64,000 nt of DNA from Mycobacterium sp. DL592 (GTDB taxonomy: Bacteria > Actinomycetota > Actinomycetes > Mycobacteriales > Mycobacteriaceae), in assembly GCF_011694515.1 (NCBI RefSeq), contig NZ_CP050192.1, forward strand, positions 2,415,301 to 2,479,300. Reading direction: 5' to 3'. The position numbers were made by a program, and so were the translations under genes. Of this stretch, positions 8,335 through 16,595 are shown piece after piece. The notes under the pieces are model-generated. The model was not told the DNA's origin, ran no database searches, and saw nothing but the letters and a program-made list of their open reading frames with translations. How positions within the stretch are numbered: the stretch's first letter is position 1; each line of letters starts with the position of its first letter.

Positions 8335-9222
8335 TCAGCCGCGATTACCGCTACGGGCAAGGATACGCGCCGCGGTCTGCTTCACCTGCTCCCCGAGCCC
8401 GGCGATCGCGGCCGCGTCCAGCGTGGCGAACGGGGCGGCGGTCACCGACATCGCGACCCGGCCGTCGGGCCCGGCGATCGGCGCCGAGATGGTGGCGATG
8501 TCGTGCACCGGGCCGACCCCGAGTTCCTCGGGTAGCACGTCGATCACGCTGAGGTCGGCGAACGCACGGGCCAGCCGGGCGGTGATCGCGTCGATCTCGC
8601 CGTCGTCGCTGAGCGCCCGCAGTGCGGCGTAGACCCGCAGGTATTCCCGGGTCAAGCGCTCGACGACGTAGCCGCGCGTGCGAATCTCGTTGATCACCTT
8701 GGTAATTCGAGTGCGCAGCGCGTCACTGGGCTGCCCGATGGCCTCCAGCCAGGTTCGCTGCGCATCGGCATCCGACCACGCCACGTAGTCCCGGCCGAAC
8801 GGCGCGACGAACGGTGTTCGCATCCCCCTGCCGATCACCGGGGCCGTGGGTGTCCGCCCCGCCACGTCGACGATCACCAGGCTGGTGTCCTCGCGGCGCG
8901 CGAGGTAAACCTGGGTCCCGGTCGCCGCCGCCAGGTCCTCGAGTTCGGCGCGGAACGCCCCCGCCCCGCTCAGGCCGGTGACCGCACTGCCCCATGCGTA
9001 CTTGGCGGTGGCCGGGTCGCGGCTGACCCAGTCGCGGGCGGTCAGGGTCGCCAGGATCGCGTGACCGGTGGCCCGGCTGATGCCGAGGCGACGGGAGATC
9101 TCGGCCAGTGAGAACTGGCGGCCCGGGTCGACACCGAGCATTTCCATAATTGCGATCACACGCTCGGTGGGTGGGGAGGACGCTTGACGGGCACCGTCGG
9201 TCGCGTCTACGTTGAGCGTCAT
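8335..9222 (-). CDS. IclR family transcriptional regulator
   Basis: The 295-residue one-component regulator has a winged helix at about 18-75 (TERVIAIMEMLG, FSLAEISRRLGISRATGHAI) with recognition helix around ISRATGHA. An effector-binding GAF-like domain follows from about 90. It is divergent from the sulfotransferase operon with only 48 bases between the start codons. A perfect 14-base palindrome is centred in that gap, so this protein probably controls both directions. IclR proteins usually sense small acids or aromatic/lipid catabolites. The ligand is not evident. The DUF2784 gene follows 10 bases downstream. Confidence 0.9.
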   Translation of the reverse strand: MTLNVDATDGARQASSPPTERVIAIMEMLGVDPGRQFSLAEISRRLGISRATGHAILATLTARDWVSRDPATAKYAWGSAVTGLSGAGAFRAELEDLAAATGTQVYLARREDTSLVIVDVAGRTPTAPVIGRGMRTPFVAPFGRDYVAWSDADAQRTWLEAIGQPSDALRTRITKVINEIRTRGYVVERLTREYLRVYAALRALSDDGEIDAITARLARAFADLSVIDVLPEELGVGPVHDIATISAPIAGPDGRVAMSVTAAPFATLDAAAIAGLGEQVKQTAARILARSGNRG

Positions 9223-9237
9223 ATTTCCGAACAGTAC

Positions 9238-9251
9238 GTCGAATATTCGAC
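9238..9251. promoter_or_regulatory. Candidate IclR operator palindrome
   Basis: GTCGAATATTCGAC is a perfect 14-base inverted repeat, in the 48-base gap between the divergent iclR-type gene (start 9222) and the sulfotransferase gene (start 9271). Its AT-rich centre and its position between both starts fit an operator or an overlapping pair of -10 regions. Assignment to the neighbouring IclR protein is inference. Confidence 0.5.
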
Positions 9252-9270
9252 ACCAGCAAGGGAAGCGCGG

Positions 9271-10530
9271 ATGTCGTCAACGCAGACGCTGAACCTCGAC
9301 GACCTCACCGCACCCCTGCTCACCGACGCCCAGAAGCAGATCCTGGACTACACCGAGGCGCGCGAGGTGGTGTTCGACGCCGACCGGATGCTCGAGGAGG
9401 CGGCGGCCCAGGCCGGAACCGACGACCTCGCCGACACCGACGGGTTCACCGACCGCCTCACAGCGCACATCGCCGCCATCGAGTCCGACACCGGGCTTCG
9501 ACAGCTGAGCCGGGGCACCCTGCGCGCCCGCACGGTGCGCCGGCTGCGCAACCGGCTCTCGCTCAACGATCTGCTCACCCGGTACCCGGAGATCGAGTCC
9601 ATCGACATCGAGAAGCCGCTCATCGTGGTCGGCATGCCCCGCTCGGGCACGACGCACCTGGTCAACCTGATCGCGCAGGATCCGCGCCGGCGTGCGCTGC
9701 CCTACTGGGAGAGCGACGAGCCGATCCCGGCCCGCGGCCGAGGCCCCGACGTCTTCGGTGTCGATCCTCGCTACGGGCGGGCCAAGGCCGAGCACGACGC
9801 CCTGATGGCCAGCACCCCCTACGTCGCCGCCATGCACGACCGGTTTCCCGAGGCCATCGAGGAGGAGGTCGAGCTCCTCGATCTCGACATGGCCGGTTAC
9901 GCCCTCGAATGGCATGCCCGGGTGCCGGCCTGGCGGGACTACTACCTCGGCCTGGACCACGTCCGGCACTACGCTTACCTCAGAAAGGTGTTGCAGGCGT
10001 TGACATTCCTGCGCGGACCACGCACCTGGGTGCTCAAGTCCCCGCAGCACGCCGAACAGCTCGGGCCGCTGATGGCCACCTTCCCGGATGCCACCGTGGC
10101 GTTCACCCACCGCGATCCGGTGGCGGTGATCCAGTCCGCGATCACCATGATGGCCTACTCGGACCGGTTGCGGCGCACCAGCATCGACCCGGACTGGCTG
10201 GTCGACTACTGGTCGGACCGGATCCACCGGCTGCTGAGCGCGTGTGTTCGCGACCGGGCCCTGGTGCCCGCCGAGCGCAGCGTCGACATCTCCTTCCACC
10301 ACCTCAACGGCAACGAGATGCCGGTGCTGCAGCAGTTGTACGCACTGGCCGGGGTGGACATCGAACCCAAGGTGGCCAAGCGATTCCAGGCCTATATCGA
10401 CGGCAATCGCCGCGGCGGCAAAGGTCGCATCCCCTATGACCTGCGCGGCCATTTCGGCGTGGACCCCGCCGAACTGCGGTCCCGGTTCGACTTCTACTTC
10501 GACCGCTTCGACGTCCGCCCGGAGATCTGA
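9271..10530 (+). CDS. Sulfotransferase family protein
   Basis: The 419-residue PAPS-dependent sulfotransferase is of the Sulfotransfer_3 type frequent in mycobacteria. VVGMPRSGTTHLVNL (about 115-129) is the 5'-phosphosulfate loop. FPDATVAFTHRDPVAVIQS (about 270-290) holds the 3'-phosphate-binding Arg and Ser. VLKSPQHAEQL is a further conserved block. There are no membrane segments, so it is cytoplasmic. The ATG at 9271 has GGGAAG 8 bases upstream; longer reading frames run into the iclR intergenic region. It heads an operon with the metallo-beta-lactamase protein (9-base gap) and the SDR (4-base overlap), suggesting that all act on one hydroxylated or sulfated lipid-like compound. The acceptor is unknown. 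Confidence 0.88.
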   Translation: MSSTQTLNLDDLTAPLLTDAQKQILDYTEAREVVFDADRMLEEAAAQAGTDDLADTDGFTDRLTAHIAAIESDTGLRQLSRGTLRARTVRRLRNRLSLNDLLTRYPEIESIDIEKPLIVVGMPRSGTTHLVNLIAQDPRRRALPYWESDEPIPARGRGPDVFGVDPRYGRAKAEHDALMASTPYVAAMHDRFPEAIEEEVELLDLDMAGYALEWHARVPAWRDYYLGLDHVRHYAYLRKVLQALTFLRGPRTWVLKSPQHAEQLGPLMATFPDATVAFTHRDPVAVIQSAITMMAYSDRLRRTSIDPDWLVDYWSDRIHRLLSACVRDRALVPAERSVDISFHHLNGNEMPVLQQLYALAGVDIEPKVAKRFQAYIDGNRRGGKGRIPYDLRGHFGVDPAELRSRFDFYFDRFDVRPEI

Positions 10531-10539
10531 GAGGCCACC

Positions 10540-11781
10540 GTGACACCCATCTACCGCAGCCGCCCCGGCGCCGACGCGATGGCGCCCGCGTCGGCGGAGT
10601 CGGCGCAGGAGGTCGCACCCGGGATCTGGTGCTCGCCGGGCCTGACGAACACCTACCTGCTGACCACCACCGACGGCCGGGTGATCGTCAACACCGGGAT
10701 GGGCTTCGAGGCTCCCGTGCACCGGGCAAACTTCGATGCCGTCGACGACTCGCCGGTGCGCTACATCGTCATCACCCAGGGCCACTACGACCATGTCGGC
10801 GGACTGGACACGCTCCGCGACCCGCAGACTCAGGTTGTCGCACAAGCCAACTGGGAGCAGTGGCGCGACGACAACGAACGGCTGCTGCCCTACCGCGCCA
10901 ACCGCAGCGCCTTCGCGTTCGCCGGGCGCCTCGCCGACGGCATCGCCGGAATCCAGCGCCGGTTCGGCAAGAAGCTGCCGCCGCAGAGCGCCGCATCAGC
11001 CGATATCATCGTCACCGACCGGCTGAGCCTGGACGTCGGCAGCCGGCGGCTGGAGTTCATCGCCACCCCGGGCGGCGAGACCACCGACTCGATGGTGCTG
11101 TGGCTGCCCGAGGAGCGGGTCTGCCTGTGCAGCAACACCTTCGGTCCAGTCTTCGGCCACATCCCCAACCTGGTGACGATCCGCGGTGACCGCTACCGCG
11201 ACGCGCTGACGGTGATCGACACCGTCGAGCGTGTTCGCAGTCTGCGCCCCGAGGTCCTGCTCACCGGCCACTTCGACCCCATCGTCGGCGCGCAGCTCAT
11301 CGACAGCGAACTGGCCAGGCTGCGCGACGCCATCCAGTACATCCACGACCAGACCGTCGCGGGAATGAACGCCGGCAAGGACGTCCGCACCCTGATGCGC
11401 GAGATCACCCTGCCCGCCGAGTTGGAGGTCGGCCAGGGCTACGGCAAAGTCGCCTGGGACGTGCGGGCCATCTGGGAGAACTACTCCGGCTGGTTCCACC
11501 ACAGCTCGACCACCGAGTTGTACCCGATCGGCCCCGAATCGGTGAGCAGCGACCTGGTGGACCTGGCCGGCGCACAGGCCATCGTCGAGCGCGCCCGGGC
11601 GCACCTGGCTGCCGGGCGCCCACTGGAAGCCATCCACCTCGCCGAGATCGTGACCGCCAGCGAACCTGAGCATCCCGATGCACGTGCGGTTCTCAAGGGC
11701 GCACACCAGACGCTGCTGGCCGGCAGCGTCAACTTCTGGGAGACCGCATGGCTGAGCACACAGATCGAGAGGTACTCGTGA
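10540..11781 (+). CDS. Alkylsulfatase-like metallo-beta-lactamase-fold protein
   Basis: The 413-residue protein combines an N-terminal metallo-beta-lactamase fold with a C-terminal domain resembling the dimerisation domain of SdsA1-type alkylsulfatases (YGKVAWDVRAIWENYSGWF, about 303-321). The metal signature reads TQGHYDHVGG (about 82-91): the first histidine of the usual H-x-H-x-D-H is replaced by Gln, while H-x-D-H is kept. TPGGETTDSM and SNTFGPVFGHIPNL correspond to blocks that carry Glu ligands in SdsA1, and here they differ too. So the metal site is altered and activity may be mono-metal or non-sulfatase. The start GTG has GAGAGG in front. The gene lies between the sulfotransferase and the SDR in one operon. 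Confidence 0.85.
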   Translation: MTPIYRSRPGADAMAPASAESAQEVAPGIWCSPGLTNTYLLTTTDGRVIVNTGMGFEAPVHRANFDAVDDSPVRYIVITQGHYDHVGGLDTLRDPQTQVVAQANWEQWRDDNERLLPYRANRSAFAFAGRLADGIAGIQRRFGKKLPPQSAASADIIVTDRLSLDVGSRRLEFIATPGGETTDSMVLWLPEERVCLCSNTFGPVFGHIPNLVTIRGDRYRDALTVIDTVERVRSLRPEVLLTGHFDPIVGAQLIDSELARLRDAIQYIHDQTVAGMNAGKDVRTLMREITLPAELEVGQGYGKVAWDVRAIWENYSGWFHHSSTTELYPIGPESVSSDLVDLAGAQAIVERARAHLAAGRPLEAIHLAEIVTASEPEHPDARAVLKGAHQTLLAGSVNFWETAWLSTQIERYS

Positions 11782-12527
11782 CCGCGAACGTCAGCTTCGA
11801 CTTCACCGGCACCCGGGCGCTGATCACCGGCGCGACAAGCGGGATCGGCCACGCCGTCGCCGTGCTGTTCCGCGACGCCGGCGCCGAGGTGACAGTCACC
11901 GGCACCAGGGCGGACGCCGCCGACTACGACACCGACCTGTCCGGCATGAGCTACCGGCAACTGGTGCTCACGAGTAACGACTCCATCGACCAACTGGCAC
12001 AGGATATCCCGGTTCTCGACGTTCTGGTCAACAACGCCGGGGCCAACTTCCCCGGCGGCCTCGACGAGTCGGCACCCGACGGGTTCGCCGCCTCGGTGGC
12101 GGTCAATCTCACCGGGCCCTACCGCCTGACCGTCGGCCTGCGCAAGGCACTGCGTGCCTCGCAGCTGCCCGGCGGGGCGAGCGTCGTCAACCTGGCCTCG
12201 ATGTCGGCGCTGCGGTCGGTGCCGCTGGTGCCGGGCTACGGGGCGGCCAAGTCCGGGATCATCAACGTCACCCGCAACCTCGCGGTCAAGTGGGCCAAAT
12301 ACGGCATCCGGGTCAACGCCGTCGCGCCGGGCACCATAGACACCCCGATGACCGCGCCCATGCAGGGCGCACCTGAAATCGTCGCGAGTGAAATTGCCCA
12401 CATCCCCGCCGGCCGGATGGGCACCGTCGACGAGATAGCGCCCACCGTCGCCTTTCTGTGCACTGTGCAGAGCAGCTACATCAACGGGGCGGTCATCGTG
12501 GTCGATGGTGCCTCGGACTGCGTCTGA
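11778..12527 (+). CDS. Short-chain dehydrogenase/reductase
   Basis: This is a 249-residue classical SDR. TGATSGIG (17-24) is the NAD(P) loop, NNAG follows, NLASMSAL supplies the catalytic Ser, and YGAAKSG the Tyr and Lys of the active site. The Asn of the tetrad is within VNLTGPYR. The GTG at 11778 overlaps the upstream stop by 4 bases (GTGA) and has GAGAGG before it, so it is preferred over an ATG at 11748. It probably oxidises or reduces a hydroxyl group of the compound handled by the upstream sulfotransferase and sulfatase-like protein. This is inferred from the operon only. The last codons DGASDCV are usual for the family. Confidence 0.9.
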   Translation: MTANVSFDFTGTRALITGATSGIGHAVAVLFRDAGAEVTVTGTRADAADYDTDLSGMSYRQLVLTSNDSIDQLAQDIPVLDVLVNNAGANFPGGLDESAPDGFAASVAVNLTGPYRLTVGLRKALRASQLPGGASVVNLASMSALRSVPLVPGYGAAKSGIINVTRNLAVKWAKYGIRVNAVAPGTIDTPMTAPMQGAPEIVASEIAHIPAGRMGTVDEIAPTVAFLCTVQSSYINGAVIVVDGASDCV

Positions 12528-12553
12528 CCTTCACTCTGCCGTACCGTGATCGG

Positions 12554-13264
12554 GTGCCCAGCAAGGTCCTGTTCATCTACAACGATCCGATCGCCCAAGA
12601 GGCGCTGCTCGGGGAGACGTTCACCGAACTCGGCTTCGACGTCGACACCTTCGAAGTGGTGCCCGCGGACCGGACCGCCGACCCGGCGGTCGAGGTCAGC
12701 TTCCCCGACCCGACGCGCTACGACGTAATCGTGCCGCTGGGGTCCCGCTGGGCGGTCTACGACGAGCGGCTGCCATGGGTCGCCGACGAGATCGACACGG
12801 TGCGCCGCGCCGTCGCGGCGGACGTCGGCGTGCTGGGCGTGTGCTTCGGCGGTCAGTTGGTGGCCACCGCGCTGGGCGGTTCGGTCACGCGGTCGGACGC
12901 ACCGGAGGTCGGCTGGCATCACGTCCACAGCAGCGACCACGATCTGGTGCCCGAGGGCCGGTGGTTCCAGTGGCACTTCGACCGGTTCACCCCGCCGCCG
13001 GGGGCACAGGAGATCGCCAGAAACAACAGCGCGTCACAGGCTTTCGTGAAGGGACGGGCGATGGGGCTGCAGTTCCACCCCGAACTCGACCACGGCCTGC
13101 TGGAACTGTGGATCACCGACGACCTGGCCCGCGCCGACGGCGACATCGAACGACTGGGGCTGCGCCACGAGGACCTCCGGGCCCACACCGGCCACCACGT
13201 CGACGACGCCGCCCGCCGGCTGCGCCGCCTGGTGCGTGGCTTCCTGGACAAGGTGGCGGTCTAG
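12554..13264 (+). CDS. Class I glutamine amidotransferase-like protein
   Basis: The 236-residue protein has the class I GATase fold. GVCFGGQ (about 96-102) is the nucleophile elbow with the catalytic cysteine, and LQFHPELD supplies the histidine and glutamate of the triad. No synthetase domain is fused, so it may be a free amidase or gamma-glutamyl peptidase-like enzyme. The GTG at 12554 begins VPSKVLFIYND. Only 26 bases separate it from the SDR stop, and no ribosome site is obvious. Its last 231 bases overlap the convergent hydrogenase-protease frame. The C-terminal 40 or so residues are Arg/His-rich helix (DDAARRLRRLVRGFLD). Confidence 0.85.
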   Translation: MPSKVLFIYNDPIAQEALLGETFTELGFDVDTFEVVPADRTADPAVEVSFPDPTRYDVIVPLGSRWAVYDERLPWVADEIDTVRRAVAADVGVLGVCFGGQLVATALGGSVTRSDAPEVGWHHVHSSDHDLVPEGRWFQWHFDRFTPPPGAQEIARNNSASQAFVKGRAMGLQFHPELDHGLLELWITDDLARADGDIERLGLRHEDLRAHTGHHVDDAARRLRRLVRGFLDKVAV

Positions 13265-13690
13265 CTCGCCACGCACCACGGCGACCGCACGCGGAACAGC
13301 CTGTGCCACAGCACTACTCAGTCCGGCGCCATATCCGACGTCGGCGACGTCGACGCTGACGACCACCAGCCGCGCCGGCGCCCGGCCCAGCACCGTAGCC
13401 AACTCGTAGGTCTGGGCCAGGTCCAGATCGTGTGAACTGACCGCCACCGGTGCGGCCAGCTCGTCGATACCGCACCGCCGGACCCGGCCGGGCACCGCCT
13501 GTTCCCCCGCCGCCGCGTCGATCACCACCGCGAGATCCGCACCGTCCCAGGCGTCGATGAGCGCGGCCGATTCCACCGCGCACCGCACCACCCGTAGCCC
13601 CGGGCATTGGCGGGCCACCTCGGCCGCCACCGCGGGACCAACCCCGTCGTCGCGGCGATGGTCGTTGCCGATCCCGATGACGACCCTCAC
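13034..13690 (-). CDS. [NiFe] hydrogenase maturation endopeptidase
   Basis: The first 145 or so residues are a HyaD/HycI-type hydrogenase maturation protease. They begin [19 protein letters not shown], the conserved G-x-G-N-x-x-x-x-D-D-G-x-G motif with the nickel-binding acid. DLAVVIDAA and SSHDLDLAQT are the other conserved blocks, carrying a second acid and the metal-binding histidine. It clips the C-terminal peptide of the large subunit after nickel insertion. The GTG start overlaps the large-subunit stop by 3 bases, making it the last gene of the hydrogenase operon. The frame has no stop at the usual end of the family (about 150-160 residues) and continues to residue 218, through the antisense of the GATase gene. 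Confidence 0.85.
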   Translation of the reverse strand: MRVVIGIGNDHRRDDGVGPAVAAEVARQCPGLRVVRCAVESAALIDAWDGADLAVVIDAAAGEQAVPGRVRRCGIDELAAPVAVSSHDLDLAQTYELATVLGRAPARLVVVSVDVADVGYGAGLSSAVAQAVPRAVAVVRGELDRHLVQEATHQAAQPAGGVVDVVAGVGPEVLVAQPQSFDVAVGAGQVVGDPQFQQAVVEFGVELQPHRPSLHESL

Positions 13691-14973
13691 CGGCGGTCGA
13701 TCGTGAGCGTCAGGAAATGTGTCGCACAGGAGATGCACGGGTCGTAGTTGCGAATCATGCGCTCGCACAACGCCGTCAGGGCGGCATCGTCGAGGTCGCC
13801 GCCGGCCAGCACCACCTTGGCCAGGTCGTCCTCGATCGCCGCCTGGTTCTGGGCGGTCGGCGGCACGATGACCGCGGCCTTGATCAGCCCGTCCTCACCG
13901 ATCTCGTAGCGGTGGTACAGCAGCCCACGCGGCGCCTCACTGACGCCATGCCCGATGCCGGGCCGGGCAGGCACGTCGACGAACGGCCGCGCCGGGCGCT
14001 CGTAGTCCTCAATGATGCGCAGCGCCTCCTCGACCGCGTAGACGGTCTCGACCGCGCGAACCACGATGCTGCGAAACGGGTTTCGGCACTCCGCTCCCAG
14101 CCCCGCCGCGCTGGCGGCCTGCCGGGCGACCGGTGAGAGCAGCGCGGAGTTCAGCGAGTAGCGGGCCAGCGGACCGGTGAGATGACGGGCGCCGTCGAGG
14201 GTGGCGTGCAGTGCGGTGGAATGCGGCACCTGCGATTCGCGGACGTGGTCGCTGAACTCGGCCACCGGGAACGGCGCACCGGCACTGCGGGTGATCGTCC
14301 CGTCCTCGATGGCGTAGCGCGGCCCGGTCAGCGCCAGCAGCTCGTGATCCACGGTGAGGTCGGGGAACTCGAACCCGGCCACCCATTGCACGGTCGCGAG
14401 CGCGTCGTCCAGGGCGCGGCGTAACTCCTGCGCCATCGGCTTGAGATCGGCTTTGGTGGGCACCGAGTAGAAGCCGCCGAGGCGGACGTTCACCGGATGG
14501 ATGGATCGGCCACCGATGAGTTCCATCAGCCGATTGCCGGCCTTCTTCAGCGCCAGCCCGCGTTCGACCGCGGCGCGGTGGTTCTTGGCGACGGCGATGA
14601 TGTCGGGCTCGCCGAGGAAGTCGGGCGCGTGCAGCATGTAGATGTGCAGGGCGTGGCTGTGGATCCACTCCCCGCAGTACAGCAGCCGACGCAGCGCGAT
14701 CACCTGTGGGTCTAGCGTGACGCCGCAAGCGTCTTCCAGCGCGTTGCAGGCGCTGATCTGGTAGGCCACCGGGCAGATGCCACAGATCCGGGCGGTGATG
14801 TCGGGCGGCTCGGTGTGCGCCCGGCCCCGCAGGAAGGCTTCGAAGAACCGCGGCGGCTCGTAGATGTTGAGCTCGACGCGTTCGGGCACGCCGTTGCGCA
14901 TCTCCACGTGCAGGGCGCCCTCGCCCTCGACTCGGGTGAGGGCACCGACACGGATGGTCCGGGAGTCAGTCAT
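13687..14973 (-). CDS. [NiFe] hydrogenase large (alpha) subunit, group 3b-like
   Basis: The 428-residue catalytic subunit carries both nickel-iron site motifs: [11 protein letters not shown] (Cys64, Cys67) and DPCISCATH (Cys413, Cys416). The nine residues after His419 (FLTLTIDRR) are the tail expected to be removed by the protease encoded next. Length and the four-subunit neighbourhood (4Fe-4S beta, FAD/NADPH gamma, small delta, large alpha) match cytosolic group 3b NADP-linked hydrogenases (sulfhydrogenase type), called Hyh/Hyd3 in M. smegmatis. There it supports redox balance in hypoxia. The start overlaps the small-subunit stop by 8 bases. No twin-arginine signal is present in the complex, so it is cytoplasmic. 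Confidence 0.95.
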   Translation of the reverse strand: MTDSRTIRVGALTRVEGEGALHVEMRNGVPERVELNIYEPPRFFEAFLRGRAHTEPPDITARICGICPVAYQISACNALEDACGVTLDPQVIALRRLLYCGEWIHSHALHIYMLHAPDFLGEPDIIAVAKNHRAAVERGLALKKAGNRLMELIGGRSIHPVNVRLGGFYSVPTKADLKPMAQELRRALDDALATVQWVAGFEFPDLTVDHELLALTGPRYAIEDGTITRSAGAPFPVAEFSDHVRESQVPHSTALHATLDGARHLTGPLARYSLNSALLSPVARQAASAAGLGAECRNPFRSIVVRAVETVYAVEEALRIIEDYERPARPFVDVPARPGIGHGVSEAPRGLLYHRYEIGEDGLIKAAVIVPPTAQNQAAIEDDLAKVVLAGGDLDDAALTALCERMIRNYDPCISCATHFLTLTIDRR

Positions 14974-15733
14974 GGCGGTGTGGCTCGGCTTCCAGAGCGT
15001 CGTGGAACTGCGTGACGTTGAACGTGTCGAATACCCGGTTCACGTCGGGTCCTGACATTCCGTCGCGGTGCAGCAGCGGGATCATCGCCGGCATGTTGGG
15101 GGTGGCCGTCGGGCCGAAACAGCCGTAGCAGCCGCGGTGGTGGCGCGGGCACAGTGCGCCGCAGCCGGCGTGGGTGACCGGTCCCAGGCAGGCGATACCG
15201 TCGGCGACGGTCACACATGTCACCCCGGCCCGTTTGCATTCGGTGCACACGGTGGCCGCGGGCAGTCTGGGCTTGCGGCCGACGAGCAGCGCGGCCAGGG
15301 TGTCGAGCAGTTGGCGCCGGTCAATCGGGCAGCCCCGCAACTCGTAGTCGACCGTGACGTGTGCCGAAGCGGGCGTCGAGGTGGCCAGGGTGTCGATGTA
15401 GTCGGGCCGGGCGTAGACCACGGACGTGAACTCGGCGACGTCGGCGAAGTTGCGCAGCGCCTGGATGCCGCCCGCGATGGCACAGGCGCCGATCGCGACG
15501 AGAATGCCTGACTGCTCGCGGATTTCGCGGATTCGGCGCTCGTCGGAGGAGGTGGTCACCGAGCCCTCGACCAGCGAGACGTCGTAGGGGCCGCCGACGA
15601 TCGCGCTGGAGGCTTCGGCGAACGTCGCGATCTGCACCTGCTCGGCCAGCGTGAGCAGTTCGTCCTCACAGTCGAGCAAGGTGAGCTGACATCCGTCGCA
15701 AGAGGCGAACTTCCACACAGCCAGGCTGGGCAT
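14966..15733 (-). CDS. [NiFe] hydrogenase small (delta) subunit
   Basis: The 255-residue Fe-S electron-transfer subunit begins [20 protein letters not shown], the conserved proximal-cluster C-x-x-C at residues 12/15. Further cysteines in [11 protein letters not shown] and [10 protein letters not shown] complete that cluster. The C-terminal half has a second group ([40 protein letters not shown]) for medial/distal 4Fe-4S clusters. No signal peptide is seen, as in soluble group 3 enzymes. The ATG lies 1 base after the gamma-subunit stop. The protein carries electrons between the NiFe centre and the gamma/beta subunits. Confidence 0.94.
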   Translation of the reverse strand: MPSLAVWKFASCDGCQLTLLDCEDELLTLAEQVQIATFAEASSAIVGGPYDVSLVEGSVTTSSDERRIREIREQSGILVAIGACAIAGGIQALRNFADVAEFTSVVYARPDYIDTLATSTPASAHVTVDYELRGCPIDRRQLLDTLAALLVGRKPRLPAATVCTECKRAGVTCVTVADGIACLGPVTHAGCGALCPRHHRGCYGCFGPTATPNMPAMIPLLHRDGMSGPDVNRVFDTFNVTQFHDALEAEPHRHD

Positions 15734-15734
15734 G

Positions 15735-16595
15735 TCAGAGCTCCTTGGTTTCCAGCAGCGGACGCGCCACGTCGTAGCCGACCACTGGACCGTCGCGGCA
15801 CACCAGCAGCGGACCGAGTTGGCAGTGACCGCACCAGCCGATGCCGCACTGCATGTTTCGTTCCAGCGAGACCCGGATGTCGCCGGGGGCAACCCCCTTG
15901 TCCAGCAGAGCCTGGGCACCGAAGCGCATCATCGGTTCCGGCCCGCACAGGAAGGCCTTCACCCGGGCGGGCGTCAGCGACAGCCGCCGCAGCGGCTCGG
16001 TGACGAACCCCGTCTCCCCCGGCCAGCCCTGGATCGGCACGTCCACGGTCAGGTGTACGTCCAGGCGCGGATCCTGTTGCCAGCGTTGCACTTCCGCGGT
16101 GTAGAGGAAGTCGCGCTGGGAACGGGCGCCGGCGATGAGCACCACCGTGCCGTAGCGCTCCCGGTGCGCCAGCGCGCCGAGAACCACCGGACGCAGCGGC
16201 GCCAGACCGACTCCGCCTGCCACGATCACCAGATCGCGTCCGGCCGCCTCGTCGAGTCCCCAACTGGTGCCGAACGGTCCACGCACACCGAGTGCGGTGC
16301 CCGGCTCCGCGGCGCACAGCGCCGCGCTTACCGCACCTACGTTGCGGATGGTGTGGGTGATGGTGCCGTCGGAGGATGACGGGTCACCGCTGACCGAGAT
16401 TGCCACCTCGCCGACCCCGTAGGCGTAGAGCATCATGAACTCCCCCGGCCGCGGGGCCGACAGCTCGGTGGCGACGGGTTCGAGGCACAACGTGACCGAG
16501 TCGGCGTTCTCCACGACTTTCGAGCGCACCCGATACGGCATCGGCGCCATCGCCGAGGACTCCGGCGCCCACCCGCGCGTCACGGCCTCACTCAT
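15735..16595 (-). CDS. Hydrogenase gamma subunit, FAD/NAD(P)H oxidoreductase
   Basis: The 286-residue flavoprotein is of the dihydroorotate-dehydrogenase-electron-transfer/ferredoxin-reductase fold. [10 protein letters not shown] and [10 protein letters not shown] form the FAD-binding barrel (about 20-100). [15 protein letters not shown] (about 124-138) is the pyridine-nucleotide loop, and FLCGPEPMM is the C-G-x-x-P-M motif of the NAD(P) domain. The C-terminal cysteines in [14 protein letters not shown] and VCRDGP bind a 2Fe-2S cluster. It exchanges electrons between NADP(H) and the hydrogenase core. The ATG at 16595 overlaps the beta-subunit stop by 8 bases. Confidence 0.93.
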   Translation of the reverse strand: MSEAVTRGWAPESSAMAPMPYRVRSKVVENADSVTLCLEPVATELSAPRPGEFMMLYAYGVGEVAISVSGDPSSSDGTITHTIRNVGAVSAALCAAEPGTALGVRGPFGTSWGLDEAAGRDLVIVAGGVGLAPLRPVVLGALAHRERYGTVVLIAGARSQRDFLYTAEVQRWQQDPRLDVHLTVDVPIQGWPGETGFVTEPLRRLSLTPARVKAFLCGPEPMMRFGAQALLDKGVAPGDIRVSLERNMQCGIGWCGHCQLGPLLVCRDGPVVGYDVARPLLETKEL

